Positions 39,401-52,050 of a stretch of DNA of 64,000 nt are shown one piece after another. Source of the DNA: Sipunculus nudus (lineage: Eukaryota; Annelida; Sipuncula; Golfingiida; Sipunculidae); the NCBI GenBank assembly GCA_026874595.1, contig CM049309.1:18727576-18791575 (forward strand), read 5' to 3'. The notes below the pieces were generated by a model. That model saw nothing but the letters and a program-made list of their open reading frames with translations, searched no databases and had not been told where the DNA came from. The first letter of the stretch is position 1. Each line of letters opens with the position of its first letter. The position numbers were made by a program, and so were the translations under genes.

Positions 39401-39917
39401 GTGGTATGAAAGTAACTTCTCTTAAATGCCATACAAGCATGTTAGGTGATACCTCAGTATTCAGAAGTGAATTGAATGGCATTAGACTGGCAAAATGTTT
39501 TGAAATAAATTTTAAATATGATTTTGAAATTGATCATTATTTTGTTTTATGGTTCTTAAAAAAAAGAATCCTTTTGAAAAATAATGTACCTTTAATATAT
39601 CTTATATTGTGTGCATATTAAGTATCACAATAAGTATTATATCGTGATATACCTGTTAATGCAATTTATGGCCCTAGTGACTGATATGTTATTTGGTCAT
39701 GTGTATTTGAATTTGTCTGTGGCTCTTTGTGAGGCTCAAGTTAAAGTGTCAATCGTGTAATTAAAGAACTAATGGGAGTGACATCTTGGAGAATTTGTAG
39801 CTTAAATGATGTTTCCTGACGTTTTCCTTATGAAATTTGTGCCTATCAGACGAAACATTTGGAGAACACTTTCTCAAAATAAATAAATCATAATTTTCTA
39901 GGAAACTTGCATTTAGT

Positions 39918-39959
<42 letters not shown>
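39918..39959. repeat. (CA)/(TA) microsatellite
   Basis: Short CA run then about 17 TA units. Confidence 0.9.
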
Positions 39960-39963
<4 letters not shown>

Positions 39964-42589
39964 TACTCACATGTGTTTTACATTAAAATCTACAGAACTT
40001 GTAAGGTTGAAAGCATAATCTAATTTAGTGATACATGATGCCCTGTCTGATAGACTGGCACGTGTAATTACCATTGTTTTGCCTCTCGCATCTGAAGAGG
40101 ACGTTCCCCAAGATCACATACACATAAAAAATATGCAAGATGTGTTTAGTTTCTACATTTATTCTGTCCACTTATGATGACATCACATACAAGTTTAATC
40201 AATTGATCTAGATCTATTTATAGTTTAAAGCAACTCTTATGACAAGCTCCCAAAATAATTGATATAACCCAAACTGGTTTCCACTTACCAAAATTAGAGT
40301 GCCATGTTTTCCTCTGTCCTGTCAGTTTAGTTATTTCAATTTTGGTTTGTTGTTTGTAGTTGTTATCTATAAGAAGCAGAAAGTGCTGCGTCCAGTCACG
40401 GCAGAGTGCCCACTTGTATTATGAAATATGCCTGTCATGAATTTGATTCAGATCCTGCCAAAAAACCTATCAAGTCTCTAAAATGAGGGTAACCAAAAAA
40501 ATCTGGATAAACACCAGGTCCAAGTCTGGATTGACAATGGTTCACCCTCAAAACCTGGTATAGCAGTTTTCATAAAAGGAGGCAGGTTTGTTTGGTGTTT
40601 CATTTGTGACACCACACTAGAGTGGTGATGGTGGTATAAACAATAACAAAGGGTATCGCTCCCTGAGCAGCCGGCTTCCTCCTTCACCCCTCACAGTTCA
40701 CTACAGGGACAGGGGTGTCATTTTAATCACATTATTTTGACAAAGTGCCCAATTAAGCATCAGTGATATTCATTTGCATAAGACTGAATCATCGACAGAA
40801 GGGGGACGCTCTCTTTTGGTATTGTTCCCGTTATGCTAAAGAAAACAGACAAGGGTGACAGAATGGTACGGTTTACATAATGGGGACCACAGATCAGGTA
40901 AAGTACTTATATATTAACTATACAACCTTGTATTGTGTGTTTAATGCATTAAGGGTAAGCTCTGTTTTGGAGCTGTATCATTCGGCCTTCAGGTTTGTGG
41001 TGGTGTAAATTTGTCTTTGTTGTGTTTTAAGTGGTGAGTCGTGGGTGATGTTTCCAGGCGAAATAGGGATTTTATGGTTTATTTATGATGTTGGAAGACT
41101 TTGTTTTGACGCTGAACATTAACACATACAGACTGTTTAATAGCACTCAGCAGACAGTGTCTTACTTGCAGCCATTTGCTTTTGTAACAGTTTTATCAAT
41201 TATCATGTATTATTGAAATATTATAAAAAAATATCATCATTATCATTATTATTATTATTATTATCAATTTCAGCCAATGATTTTGAGACACAGGATAAAA
41301 AATCATACATGCTTACTTAAATTATATCTCAATTCATGCATTAATACATAATTCTGAGCTTGATGATCAGGCTACAAAAAAAAAAAGTTTACCAGACTGC
41401 AAGATACATATAATTAACATATTTTTATAATCAACTTATGTGTGAGGACTGAAAATAATTATTGATTTAACAAATACAAATACCAAGTCACCCTAATACA
41501 TAAACATACCACATCCTATCATGGAAACATAATATGATAAAAACTCAGTGTAAAAACGCAGCCTTCATAGAGTCTACATGAAACAGATGTTCAACTGCTG
41601 ACCACAGGAGTCAGTACCATTTCCACATTGAATAGTTGTGCAGCATACACTATTCCTGAAGGGTGCTTGCAGCTGGGAGAGTTAGCATATATAAACAGCC
41701 TGTTTTCTCCACTCTGGGTTCAAGTCCATGACCCCACCTGAGTCCCCCAGAAAGTGGACTTGAGATCTAAATCATTGCTACTCTTTATATAATGTTGTGT
41801 AAGGTAAGAGAGTTCACTGTATTTCAGAGATGAGCCTTGTTTTTTTTTTTTCATAAGGGAGGACTGTAGCTTATGCAGAGAGACTATCACTCTGAAACAG
41901 AAGAATTAGTAGGGGGCTTCAGAAATGTGACCCCCCCCCCCCCCAATTTGGTATAAATAAGCTAAAAAATTTATTCTCCAAAGGTGACTGCTCAGGGTTC
42001 AGTTGAATGAGTACAGGGCAGGTGGTTAAATTTTATATTTAACCCAAATAAATGGAATATTTTCATAATTAGAGACAGAAAATTTTATTATAGTCAGTTC
42101 CACACCCCCTGTCCACCTGATTTTTCGCGATTATCTCTACATAAGACAAATTTGCCAAACAAAATTGGCACCAATGGCATAAAGAGGCAAATGCGTAATT
42201 TTTGGTACCTTTCCTGCTCACAATATAAATATTATTTACTTTACGGCCTGGTTGACATGTTTCATATATATCCGTGGTTCATGGCGTCCCTGATAAGTGG
42301 CCATTGTCTATCCTCCTTGGATATGGATATAAAGTAATGTGACGTAACAGTGAAGTGCGTGCACGCGGAGAATACAAGTCTCGCTGTAAACAGGGGTAGG
42401 CAGCTCTTGACTATTGGTCCCGTGAATGTTGGTGCTTCGTTAGTACGTCACGTCTATTATGACGTCATCACTATTTCCTGAAATGCCCATTTTACAGATT
42501 AGTGGCAAGATGTCGCTACAGAATAGACTAGTTACTCATAAAATGGTTAAAAATTGTTTACAGGAAAATGATATAAGGTAGGCTATTAT

Positions 42590-44611
42590 TGTATCCGCCA
42601 AAACGAAGTTTTGCGGATACTATGTTTTTGACCGGGTTCCGCCGCCGCCGCCGCCGCGTTCCTTTCCGGAGAACTCCTCTGAGACTACTGGACAGATTTT
42701 TCCGAAACTTACACAAATTATCGGGTCACATGTGAACTGGTGCCTAACCAAGTGACCTTGACCTCTGACCTTTCGTCTCTGCCCAGCGTCCGTTTGTGCG
42801 TCTGTTTCCACACATAAACCCATATATCTCGGGAACCGTTTGACCGATCCGGAAAAAAATTTTACACAAATGTAGCCCTGGGATAGCTTTATAACATACA
42901 CAACAAAAGGTGGCGCCACCTGCAACCATGTTTGCACAGTGTCCATGTGTTCATCTGCCTGAGGTTAAAATCACTCATATCTCTGCAGTGGTTGGACAAA
43001 TTCACCTAAAATTCGGCATGCAAATACATCCAAGATAGCTTTCTCGATTTTATGACAGGTGGCGCCACCTACATTCACGTTTACGCTCCACACATAAACC
43101 CATATATCTCGGGAACCGTTTGACCGATCCGGAAAATTTTTTTACACAAATGTAGCCCTGGGATAGCTTTATAACATACACAACAAAAGGTGGCGCCACC
43201 AGCAACCATGTTTGCACTGTGTCCATCTGTTCATCTGCCTTTGGTTAAAATCACTCATATCTCTGCAGTGGTTTGACTAATTCACCTAAAATTCAGCATG
43301 CATATACATCCTAGATAGCTTTCTCGATTTTATGACAGGTAGCGCCACCTACATTCACGTTAACGCTCCACACATAAACCCTTATATCTCGGGAACCGTT
43401 TGACCGATCCGGAAAATTTTTTTACACAAATGTAGCCCTGGGAATGCTTTATAACATACACAACAAAAGGTGGCGCCACCTGCAACCATGTTTGCACAGT
43501 GTCCATTTGTTCATCTGCCTGGGGTTAAAATCACTCATATCCCTGCAGTGGTTTGACTAATTCACCTAAAAATCGGCATGCATATACATCCTAGATAGCT
43601 TTCTTGATTTTATGACAGGTGGCCCCACCTACATTCACGTTAACGCTCCACACATAAACCCATATATCTCGGGAACCGTTTGACCGATCCGGAAAAAAAT
43701 GTTACACAAATGTAGCCCTGGGATAGCTTTATAACATACACAACAAAAGGTGGCGCCACCTGCAACCATGTTTGCACAGTGTCCATTTGTTCATCTGCCT
43801 GGGGTTAAAATCACTCATATCTCTGCAGTGGTTTGACTAATTCACCTAAAATTCGGCAAGCGTGTACATCCTAGATAGCTTTCTTGATTTCATGACAGGT
43901 GGTGCCACCTTCATTCAAGTTAACGCTGCAGACGTCCAAGCTCATATCTCGGGAACCGTTTGACCAATCAGGAAAAAAATGTTACACAAATGTAGCCCTT
44001 GGATAGCTTTATGACATACAGAAAAATGGTGGCTCCACCTGCAGCCATTTTTGCACAGTGTCCATCTGTTTGTCTGCCTTTGGTTAAAATCACTCATATC
44101 TCTGCAGTGGTTTGACCAAATTACCTGAAATTCAGCATGCTTATACATCCCGCATAGCTTTCTTGATTTTATGACAGGTGGTGCCACCTACATTCACATT
44201 CACGCTGTAGACATCCATGCTTTTATCTCCGGACTCATTCAACCAATCAGGAAAATTTTTTTACACAAATGTAGCACTTGGATAGCTTTATAACATACAC
44301 AAAAATGGTGGCGCCACCTGCAGCCATTTTTGCACATCGTCCTTCTGTTTGTCTACTGTGGGATAAAATCACTCATATCTCTGCAGTGGTTTGACTTTTC
44401 CACATGAAATTTTGCTTGTGTATAAATCTTGGATAGTTTCAAATAACAGGTGGGGCCACATACAATCATGTTTATGTGGCAGAGATCCATTTTAATATTT
44501 AACACATGTAACTCTATATCCCCTTGCCACTCAATCCATGCCTTACTTCACCCGTCCTTCTCTGATTTTGGCGGATACACGTAGTCGCTTGTCGACTACC
44601 CGTATTCTAGT
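42590..44611 (+). mobile_element. Helentron-like non-autonomous element, subfamily 2, copy B
   Basis: The 5' tip TGTATCCGCCAAAACG is followed by AAGTTTTGCGGATACTATG and a CCG run (42641-42659). The 3' inverse tip TTTTGGCGGATACA (44566-44579) is an exact complement of the 5' tip, followed by hairpin GTAGTCGCTTGTCGACTAC (44581-44599) and CTAGT. The core is six units of about 280 bases (42805-44450) with 'atctcgggaaccgtttgacc' and AGGTGGCGCCACCT. It is the best preserved of the four copies in its terminal repeats. Confidence 0.75.
42805..44450 (+). repeat. ~280-bp tandem core of copy B
   Basis: Units start near 'cacataaacccatatatctc' at about 42808, 43090, 43371 and 43651, then 'ctcatatctcgggaacc' at about 43940 and a divergent unit at about 44220. 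It is homologous to the 30215-31620 core. Confidence 0.82.
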
Positions 44612-45997
44612 TTCCTTTATAGTTAAATACGCTTTTTCCCCTTTCTGCCCTCAGGTCGAAAAGTGTTGGCGTTCTTTGATTCGCAAAAAAATAATTGCGA
44701 AAAAACAGGTGGACAGGGGCACTGGAATGGACTATAATTACTACTAATAGGTGGAAAGAAGTATCTGATCTACCTCCACAGATGGCATTTAATGATCAAG
44801 GAGTCTATTCCAGAATTAACTATGAGCCTTTTTGTGCTGACTAAGCAATAAATCAATGAATTCAATCATATATAGGATGGAACCTGTTTTAGTGTTGTAT
44901 AAAGGCTATCCGAATAGGGGCCCGGGCCCCCCTGTGCTTTGCTGGGCGTTCCACGGCATTTCAATAACAAAATCCCTTATGAAATGCCAGGATAAAGTAG
45001 GTGTAACCTTTTAGCAGTTTAAGCGGTGCCAGGGGGTCTGTGTAGGGAATTAGATGGGTGAGTGTACCTGCACTAAGTAGGACAAATGGACCGTTTAGCT
45101 GTAGTAATACATAGCTTCAGATAGCCCTTAAAGGTCTGTGGTTGACAGGGCCAGACACTGAGACGGGAATGTATCTGAATCACGGGAGCTGATTTCGGCA
45201 GCCAAGTAGGTTGTTTGTATGAGGTGTTTGTACATGCGTCCTGGGTTGTGACCAGTCAAATGAGCGGGGAGACTTTATATTTGGACTCAAATGTATTTAT
45301 GATAATAAATGTGCAAGCAAGGGTCTGTATTACCTGGTCTTTTGTTGGCCGCTTATAAACACAGCCCGGGTAGCAGTTCAGTGGGACACAATGTCCCCTG
45401 CTTTGTGCCTCTGCCGCTGGGTCAATTGATAATTCGTCGGATCAATGGAGACTCTTTTAGCTGCTGGTTCCCTTCTGTTTCAGCACCTACAGTTTGTCGA
45501 TCCCTCACAGCGTCATGTAGCCGATGTATCGTCACCCTCACCAGATGGTGATATAAGTCTGTATTTACACGGTTACATATACTGTTGATATACCGAAAGA
45601 GACACTGCTCAGTACTGAAGAGCTCAGTTCTTGTGTTTAATACTGTTCTTTGTATGATGACGGGGCCTGGATTTTCCGTGTCTCACGCAGGACTGTCGCT
45701 ACCTGATGGGCATACAGTGAAGATGAACGTGGTCACTGCACACTGTGCAGACATCAGAATCAGAACTCCAATACCTTCATCAAACTGTTAGCTGTCCCAG
45801 TCTGAACATGCCGGGATGTGTCACTGCATAAGGACTGCTGAGGGTACCATGTGTTGAGGGTTGGAATTAAAACAACGCTGACACATTTTGAATCTGTGCT
45901 GTTTCTGATGCTTGGATACTTATGTTCATGGCTTACAAGAACAGGAAGACAGACTTTGTTTTATGCTGTTTGGAGGCGCCTGTAATCAGATAAGTGT

Positions 45998-46360
45998 TTG
46001 GATCATCACAAACATAACTCATGGATGGAAGGTGATTTATCATCTGAGCTGATGGGAGGACTGTGTATAGTGACGTGTAACATGGAATCTGTTTGTCATC
46101 TTAAGGCTGACAAAGCAGTCACTAGATTTTTGACATGTGATATGGTCATCACAAGCAGACAGCATACACAGTACAATATGTATGTCCACTTGAGCTGATG
46201 GGAGGATTGTATGAAGCAACCTACATTGATGGTACAATTCAAAATTAAAGTCTTGTGTACCACACAGAATGTGTTATCTTTGTGATGCACACAGTCTGTA
46301 TGACCAGTTGGCACAGACTGGAGACTGTTCTTAAGTTGAGCTGATGTGAGGACTTAAGCT
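45998..46360 (+). repeat. Weak repeated motif GAGCTGATGGGAGGA
   Basis: 'gagctgatgggaggactgt' near 46047, 'gagctgatgggaggattgt' near 46193 and 'gagctgatgtgaggactta' near 46338, spaced about 145 bases. The sequence between them is divergent. Confidence 0.4.
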
Positions 46361-47130
46361 AGATGGGATTGACTGGTTATACAGTGGCATTGGTCATAGT
46401 GTGGTTTCACTGTGCTGCACAATAGATATAATAATAGTGATGCAGAGATAATTGTCAGATGGGATGGCTAATATCGGCAATGAACATGTTATCCATATAC
46501 CTTATATACAGTACCCACAGCGGACGTGGAGCTTCTTTGGAGCAGCCTTAATGATTTTACCTACAAGTATGCTGGTAATGTAACACATACTTTGGTCTTT
46601 GGATATAGCAGTTCTGTCAATAAAAGCTGAACTGTTGGATCATCCTGGTAATTGATTCTATATAATGCTGCAATTGACCCTTTGCTGCTGATTACATAGT
46701 GTTACTATTTCACGTGTTCTGAAAGCAAGACAAGATATATGTGTATACATCTATGCTGTGATGTAGTATATGGTGAACCTTGAAAAATGCCAGAAATTAA
46801 GAGTGTGGATACTTAACTTAGATAACACAGTTGTGCTCAACACTTCATGTGGTGCTAGTAAGTGCAGTATTACCATGTGGACACTCAACAAATATGGAGG
46901 ATAGAACATTACTGTGCTAATATTTGCAAATCTGCTGTGATTTATACAGTGTGTACAGCTATAGCACAACTCTTCCACAGCATGTTTTATTACAAAGAGA
47001 GGCGGCTTTTATAATTATTTATACTTTTAAGACCTTTTTGGGTGTTTTGGACAGTGAAATCAAGTTGAGAACTTGAGTAAACAGACCTTACCAACACGAA
47101 CCATGATAAACCTGTAATTACTGAGGACCG

Positions 47131-47363
47131 GTAAACGAGTACAAGCAATAAAGAAGTATGTGCTATAATTAGGGTGATCTGAAATGAACAGAAAAAGAAA
47201 CTCCTTTGCATTGATTTTGAATAAAGCTGCTACTTAATATGGGACAGTGTAAACGAGTACAAGCAATAAAGAAGTATGTGCTATAATTAGGGTGATCTGA
47301 AATGAACAGAAAAAAAAGTCCTTTGCATTGATTTTGAATAAAGCTGCTACTTAATATGGGACA
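47131..47363 (+). repeat. Recent 118-bp tandem duplication
   Basis: Two nearly identical copies (47131-47248 and 47249-47363), each from 'gtaaacgagtacaagcaata' to 'gctacttaatatgggaca'. They differ at a few bases, mainly in the A-rich tract. Confidence 0.92.
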
Positions 47364-47764
47364 TTGCCATTGTGGATTGCAGCACTTAGTAAATGTATAC
47401 CTGTTATGTGCAGTATGACCATTTTTTGGTTTATCACACCCCCAAGACTACTGCTATCCAGCATACCTGGGAAGATTTACCTTTGAGAAGATACATTTGT
47501 GAACTTTAAATATGGATGGCAAAGAACAGTCCTGGGCACCCGCTCCTCAAGTCTCAGTTAGCCAGCAAGGGATACCCGAGGACATGTGCCAGTATATGGA
47601 GGTATATTGGCAAAAACAGCTTCATATTAGGCTTTATAATAATGACACTACCTAATACACACATTCACACATACATTAATAATGTGACAGATATTCACAT
47701 GCCATATTTCAGCATAACATGGTAATCCAGATTTTGTATATATAGATGCTTTCTGTATATGATG

Positions 47765-47880
47765 TAATAAGCGCCCCCACCTTAATAAGCAGGGGTGTCA
47801 GTTCAGGGGGGGGGGAGATAGGTGTATGTATACCCCCCATTTTTTTAGCAAGGGGGAGGGGGTTATGGTCATTGTTATAA
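47765..47880. repeat. G/C-run region
   Basis: Includes about 11 G near 47806, CCCCCC near 47836 and GGGGGAGGGGG near 47863. It could form quadruplexes, which is inference only. Confidence 0.5.
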
Positions 47881-48100
47881 CCTCCTCATGGTTTTCAGAG
47901 AATGATAAATATATTGGAAATTAAATATATTAATAATACAGTAATAATACAGTTATAGACTTTAATTCCATTTCTGAGTAAATTTTGAAATATGATATAT
48001 CTAAACCTGATTTAACATATACAGGAAACATAATACCTCATTTAAAAAAAACAAACTTATACTTAATCATTATATATTTGAAATATGTCTCACAGACAAT

Positions 48101-48103
<3 letters not shown>

Positions 48104-48147
<44 letters not shown>
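48104..48147. repeat. (TA)n microsatellite
   Basis: About 22 TA units. Confidence 0.92.
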
Positions 48148-48150
<3 letters not shown>

Positions 48151-48179
48151 TATAAAGTTGTGTATCAGTTGATTGATTC

Positions 48180-48275
48180 TGGGATTGATTGGTCATTTTC
48201 TTTCATAATCAATTAAATTGGCTGCATTTTTGCATAATTGATCACAAACGATTTTGTATGTGCATGCAATGAAAT
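48180..48275. repeat. Dispersed unclassified repeat, copy 2 (short)
   Basis: Matches the first 90 bases of the repeats at 20280 and 62075 ('gcatttttgcataattgat', 'tgtgcatgcaatgaa'). Confidence 0.5.
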
Positions 48276-48738
48276 CATATTAACTGCAGCTCTCTATGCT
48301 CCCCAGGGTGTTGTTATGTAATCCCATGCAGGGCAAGCCCTCTCTCCAGTTGAGCTTGATCAGGCTGTCTGCAGTTAATACCACAGAGAATCTTTCTCTC
48401 CCCCCCCCCCCCCAATTCTGATGACAGACCTGTACTCTGAACTACAATAGATGAATCTTACAATTTAAAATTTTTTTCAGCAACAAGCAGTAACCACAGA
48501 GACCTCCCCATAAACATATTTTTTGTTTATGAAATGTTACTTTATATAACACCTACCTTAGGCCCATTTTTTTTCATGCCCATTATTCTATAATTTAAAG
48601 AGTTTTAGCAGGGCCATTTTCTCTTAGCTTTTCAAATGGTGATATACATGAAAAACCAAAAGAAATCAAAATATTTTGCAGTTACTAATATTTTCCAAAA
48701 TTCAGCTGAGCAATGTGTCCCATGGGTCCCTTGTTTAC

Positions 48739-48790
48739 AATTAATTGTCCATTCCATCACCTCTGTTCACCTGTTTTATTCGCAATAATA
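48739..48790. repeat. Solo transposon end (42-kb TIR family)
   Basis: 'aattgtccattccatcacct', 'ctgttcacctgttttattcg' and 'caataata' match the left end at 42088-42135. No partner was found. Confidence 0.5.
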
Positions 48791-49182
48791 GTTTAGTAAG
48801 GCTGACCAGCCAAAATACTTTGGACTAAGGGCAGACATTTACTTCTAACCAGCGATAATCTAGAGTTTAGATAACTAGATGCTCAGATGACTCCAATGCC
48901 TCACAAATCACTCTTGATGGCATGGTAACAACATGGATGATGTGTAAATCACTGATAATACAAGTCCTGAGCCTGGTCAAGAAATTAGTAACTATTATCC
49001 ATTGAAGGTTTCAATTAGCTGGAGCCTGATCTGAACCAGTTTTTGTACAACTGAGGTAGGAACAGTTATAAGACTTTACATTTATTTTCCTTATGGTCAG
49101 TGGCAGCACTTTTCTTAAACTTTTGGTGTACTGACCAACTTGTAGCATGATTGTCATTGAGCTTTCAAACAATCTGTTGTAG

Positions 49183-49296
49183 CTTCATCTGGCTGCTCTT
49201 TCATCACTTCGGGGAGAGATACTTGACCTTAGTAACAGGTTACAGCATCTGTCCAAAGAAAAGGAGGTTTTAGAGAAGCAGCTCTCAAAACAACAG
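49183..49296 (+). CDS. MCC: MCC exon 4: first coiled-coil segment
   Basis: The acceptor is ctgttgtag and the donor is caacag|gtaagt. The exon is 114 bases, phase 0 at both ends, encoding residues 196-233. It opens LHLAALSSLRGEILDL and continues with a heptad-like pattern of Leu with Lys/Glu (LSKEKEVLEKQLSKQQ). This corresponds to the start of the conserved MCC coiled coil, where the vertebrate protein reads LHSAALASLKGDIVEL or close to it. Vertebrates also have a shorter isoform that enters just upstream of this point from its own first exon. I looked for an alternative first exon with an ATG and a phase-0 donor in the preceding intron and could not identify one with confidence. Confidence 0.9.
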
Positions 49297-50235
49297 GTAA
49301 GTCTACTTCTTACTTATTGTGTTCCTCTTTGGAAAAATTTATAAAAGTTAATGTACAGGATGTTTATGGCCTCAAAGAAACATAATAAGGCCTAATTAAA
49401 GTTGTATATAAATTGCAAATTATAGAGTGATGTAACAGTGTGTTGCATAACCGATGCATTGAATTGAAACCCCTTGATTAAATTATAATCAATTCATAAC
49501 CTCTGAATCAATTTATTTTTATTACTTTTTCATACTTATACCGCCCCAAATCCTCAGTGAGCAGTCAGCTTTTACAGAGCACACTGCAATGTCCAGACCA
49601 TTAATAGGATATGTGCATAGGTAAAGCTCTCCACTAGTATAGAAACAAATATTGCAGTGATAAACAGGAGCAAGCTACAGTTTTCCTTTGTTTTCTAAAA
49701 TTTACTAATATGCTATATGGCAAAATATTAAATTTTATTTAAAATAAAGTCTGAATTTAGTTCTGTGTTCAAAGTTGAATCTAGAATCAAAGAGAGGGTA
49801 AAGATTTGATTAATTGAATCGAATCAAAGGCCCCTCACAATTCACAGGCCAAGGTGTATGTATGGAAAAATAGCTGCGTTTCCTTTGGAACTGGCAGGAG
49901 TATAAGTGGCACAGTGGAATTCTAGCAGGTCTTCCTCAAAAAAGATCCTTGAGAGATATCATTTTATTGGGAATCTCTGTGTTCATGCAAACCCTTTACA
50001 TGAAAAATGGCTGCATGAGTGATTTCAAACATATACACTCATTCACATGCACATGGAAACACAGCTTTGTGAAAATAAGATATTTCAATTTATTAAAGTT
50101 AAAAAGACAAGAATTTCAGAATTTCCGTTTAACTGAGGGGGATCATAATTGCAGGAGTACAGACAGGGAAAAAGGTGTCTTATATTCTGAAAAAGTGAAC
50201 TAAACAAAATGTACTCTAAAAAAAGTGTGCGTGTG

Positions 50236-50857
50236 TTAAGGTATTATCTCACTGGACTGCGACAGCTTGTGACTAGTTGAAGACACGACAATTGCGAGAA
50301 AATACGCAAATTAACGACAATTTTCACTTGCAATCACACTGAATCATATCTACAACATGTTTGCATCTTTGCGAACATCGTACAAGTGTTTGGCTCAAAA
50401 TTTGGCTGGAGCTCTTATACCCGACGTGCCAGTGTCATGCGATGTTCACAAGACATGGCACAACATTTGTGAAACATTTGCACGACCATTCGCGACCAGA
50501 ATGTCAGATTCTCATTTTTATCTCCAAATATTGGCAATGTAGTTGCATAGGTCACAAACCCCTCTCAAAGTTGTCTTACAGTTCTCGCACTTCCTGACTC
50601 GCAGAAACTGACTTGAGAATAGTTTGAGACATGTTTAAGATGGGTTTGAGACACAAGCAACGCCTCTGCGATTATTTTGCAAGAAATTTTGTTTGTGAAT
50701 TTTTTTAACATGTTCAAAATCTGTGCGACATGTTAGCGACACTTTGCAAATCACGCTAGGAAAATGAGAACCGCCGCGAATGTTTTATGACTCTTTTGAG
50801 ACTCTCTCGCGAATGAATTCGCAAAGCTATCGCAGCCCAGTGAGATACAGGCTTTAG
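50236..50857. mobile_element. Short TIR element with TATCTCACTGG ends
   Basis: Left 'ttatctcactggactgcgac' (about 50244-50263) is mirrored by right 'gctatcgcagcccagtgaga' (about 50826-50845), about 30 bases with few mismatches. TTAA at the left and TTAG at the right could be a decayed TTAA target duplication. The interior is rich in GCGA/TCGC words. Non-coding. Confidence 0.65.
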
Positions 50858-52050
50858 AGCGGGGGATACACCCCCCCCCCCATCTTTCCCTTGTACCAAA
50901 TCAAGTCACATAACTGCTAACATGCACTGTATCTCTGAGTAACAAACCAGGCAATTGTGCGGTGGTCATTGGCTGCCTTTCTTGTATCTATAGGAGCAAG
51001 GAAAAAATACTTGAGTGCATCAATAATTGATCATAGGCATGCACAGCACATCAGTGTTTATGGCAGGGTAATTCTCAAGAAGATGCCACGAGTGTATTAA
51101 CTTTAGATTGTGATGTTACTCTTAATGTGATAAAATGACATTCTGCATCGTCAGCAGCAGAGAAAGCCAGTGACATCAAAACTCAAGACTAGCTTATGAT
51201 GTCATGGTGTCATTATTTCAGGTCACATGATTTTAATGATGACGAGTCATGCTTTTTTATTGGCCATCACTAGAGTCGCTGCAAAAGTGGTTTGTGAACT
51301 GAGCCAGCCCTGTCTATAGGTTGCTCATTAAGGCTATAACCTAAGTAGAATAATTACATGTATAGTTGCTTAGATCAGTATGACACAGTGAAATGCACAT
51401 CCGCTGGTCTAACAAGTAAATGTTTGGTTTGTAAATATTTGTTTTGTGACAAATTAGGTTTTGAGCTTAATTTTGATATTATCTTATGTGACATTTTTTT
51501 TCTGTGATTTGTTTGACAGTGTGATGTAATGATCTTCAAAGCAAATAATAAAATGTAAAACAAAATGATAAACACAAGACATTAAACATGGGTGTTACAC
51601 TTCAAACATGGAAGCAAACAGTTTATGGAGACAAGGCACCAGGCTTGGTCGGCTTTTTGTTTATACTGATTAACTGAAAGACAGGCAATATGAAATGCTT
51701 CATTATGCTTTTGTTTGACACTTTGGTTAATTCTTTGGAACATTAAGTTAATCAGTGATTGAGCTTAGCTGACATGAAGCAGACTGAGCTGTAGCTATCA
51801 CTCTTTACAATTTCATCTGTATTCTACTCTCCCAACTATGTTATAGTAAAATCCAAGTTTCTTCAAGTTTTTGATAAAATGTTGCCAGAAAGTCATTAAA
51901 AATGTTAAAATTCCCCTGTTTACTGACCTAATATTTGATTTAAAGTTTGAAAATATTTTCTATATGGAGGTTCCAGTATGATGATAATTCATTTCAGGAA
52001 TCCTGTGCAACATATTTGGTCATATTTAAGCACCTGTAATCAGTTAATAA

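Larger units (their letters stand above)
42088..44737. mobile_element. TIR transposon interrupted by Helentron-like copy B
   Basis: Inverted ends of about 45 bases: left 'ttatagtcagttcc...cctgtccacctgatttttcg' (42088-42135) and right 'gcgaaaaaacaggtggacag...ggaatggactataa' (44690-44737). Without the insert at 42590-44611 it would be about 630 bases. No transposase frame was seen. The superfamily is unclear. The repeats extend into TTATA/TATAA at the tips, so the target duplication cannot be separated from the repeat. Confidence 0.7.
29111..49182 (+). other. MCC intron 3 (20 kb)
   Basis: Starts gtgagt and ends ctgttgtag. Apart from the listed elements, 33360-35480, 36480-39900, 40000-42080 and 44740-47130 hold no gene I can support. 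Short frames there lack recognisable domains. Non-repetitive, more GC-balanced blocks lie at about 37980-38260 and 44900-45580. Confidence 0.85.

Noticed and set aside
45309-45791. Adjacent short + strand frames as a possible gene
   Set aside because: No domain, no consistent splice sites, stops between the frames.
48279-49182. Alternative first exon of a short MCC isoform
   Set aside because: No ATG-led open stretch with a phase-0 donor could be singled out; transcripts are needed.
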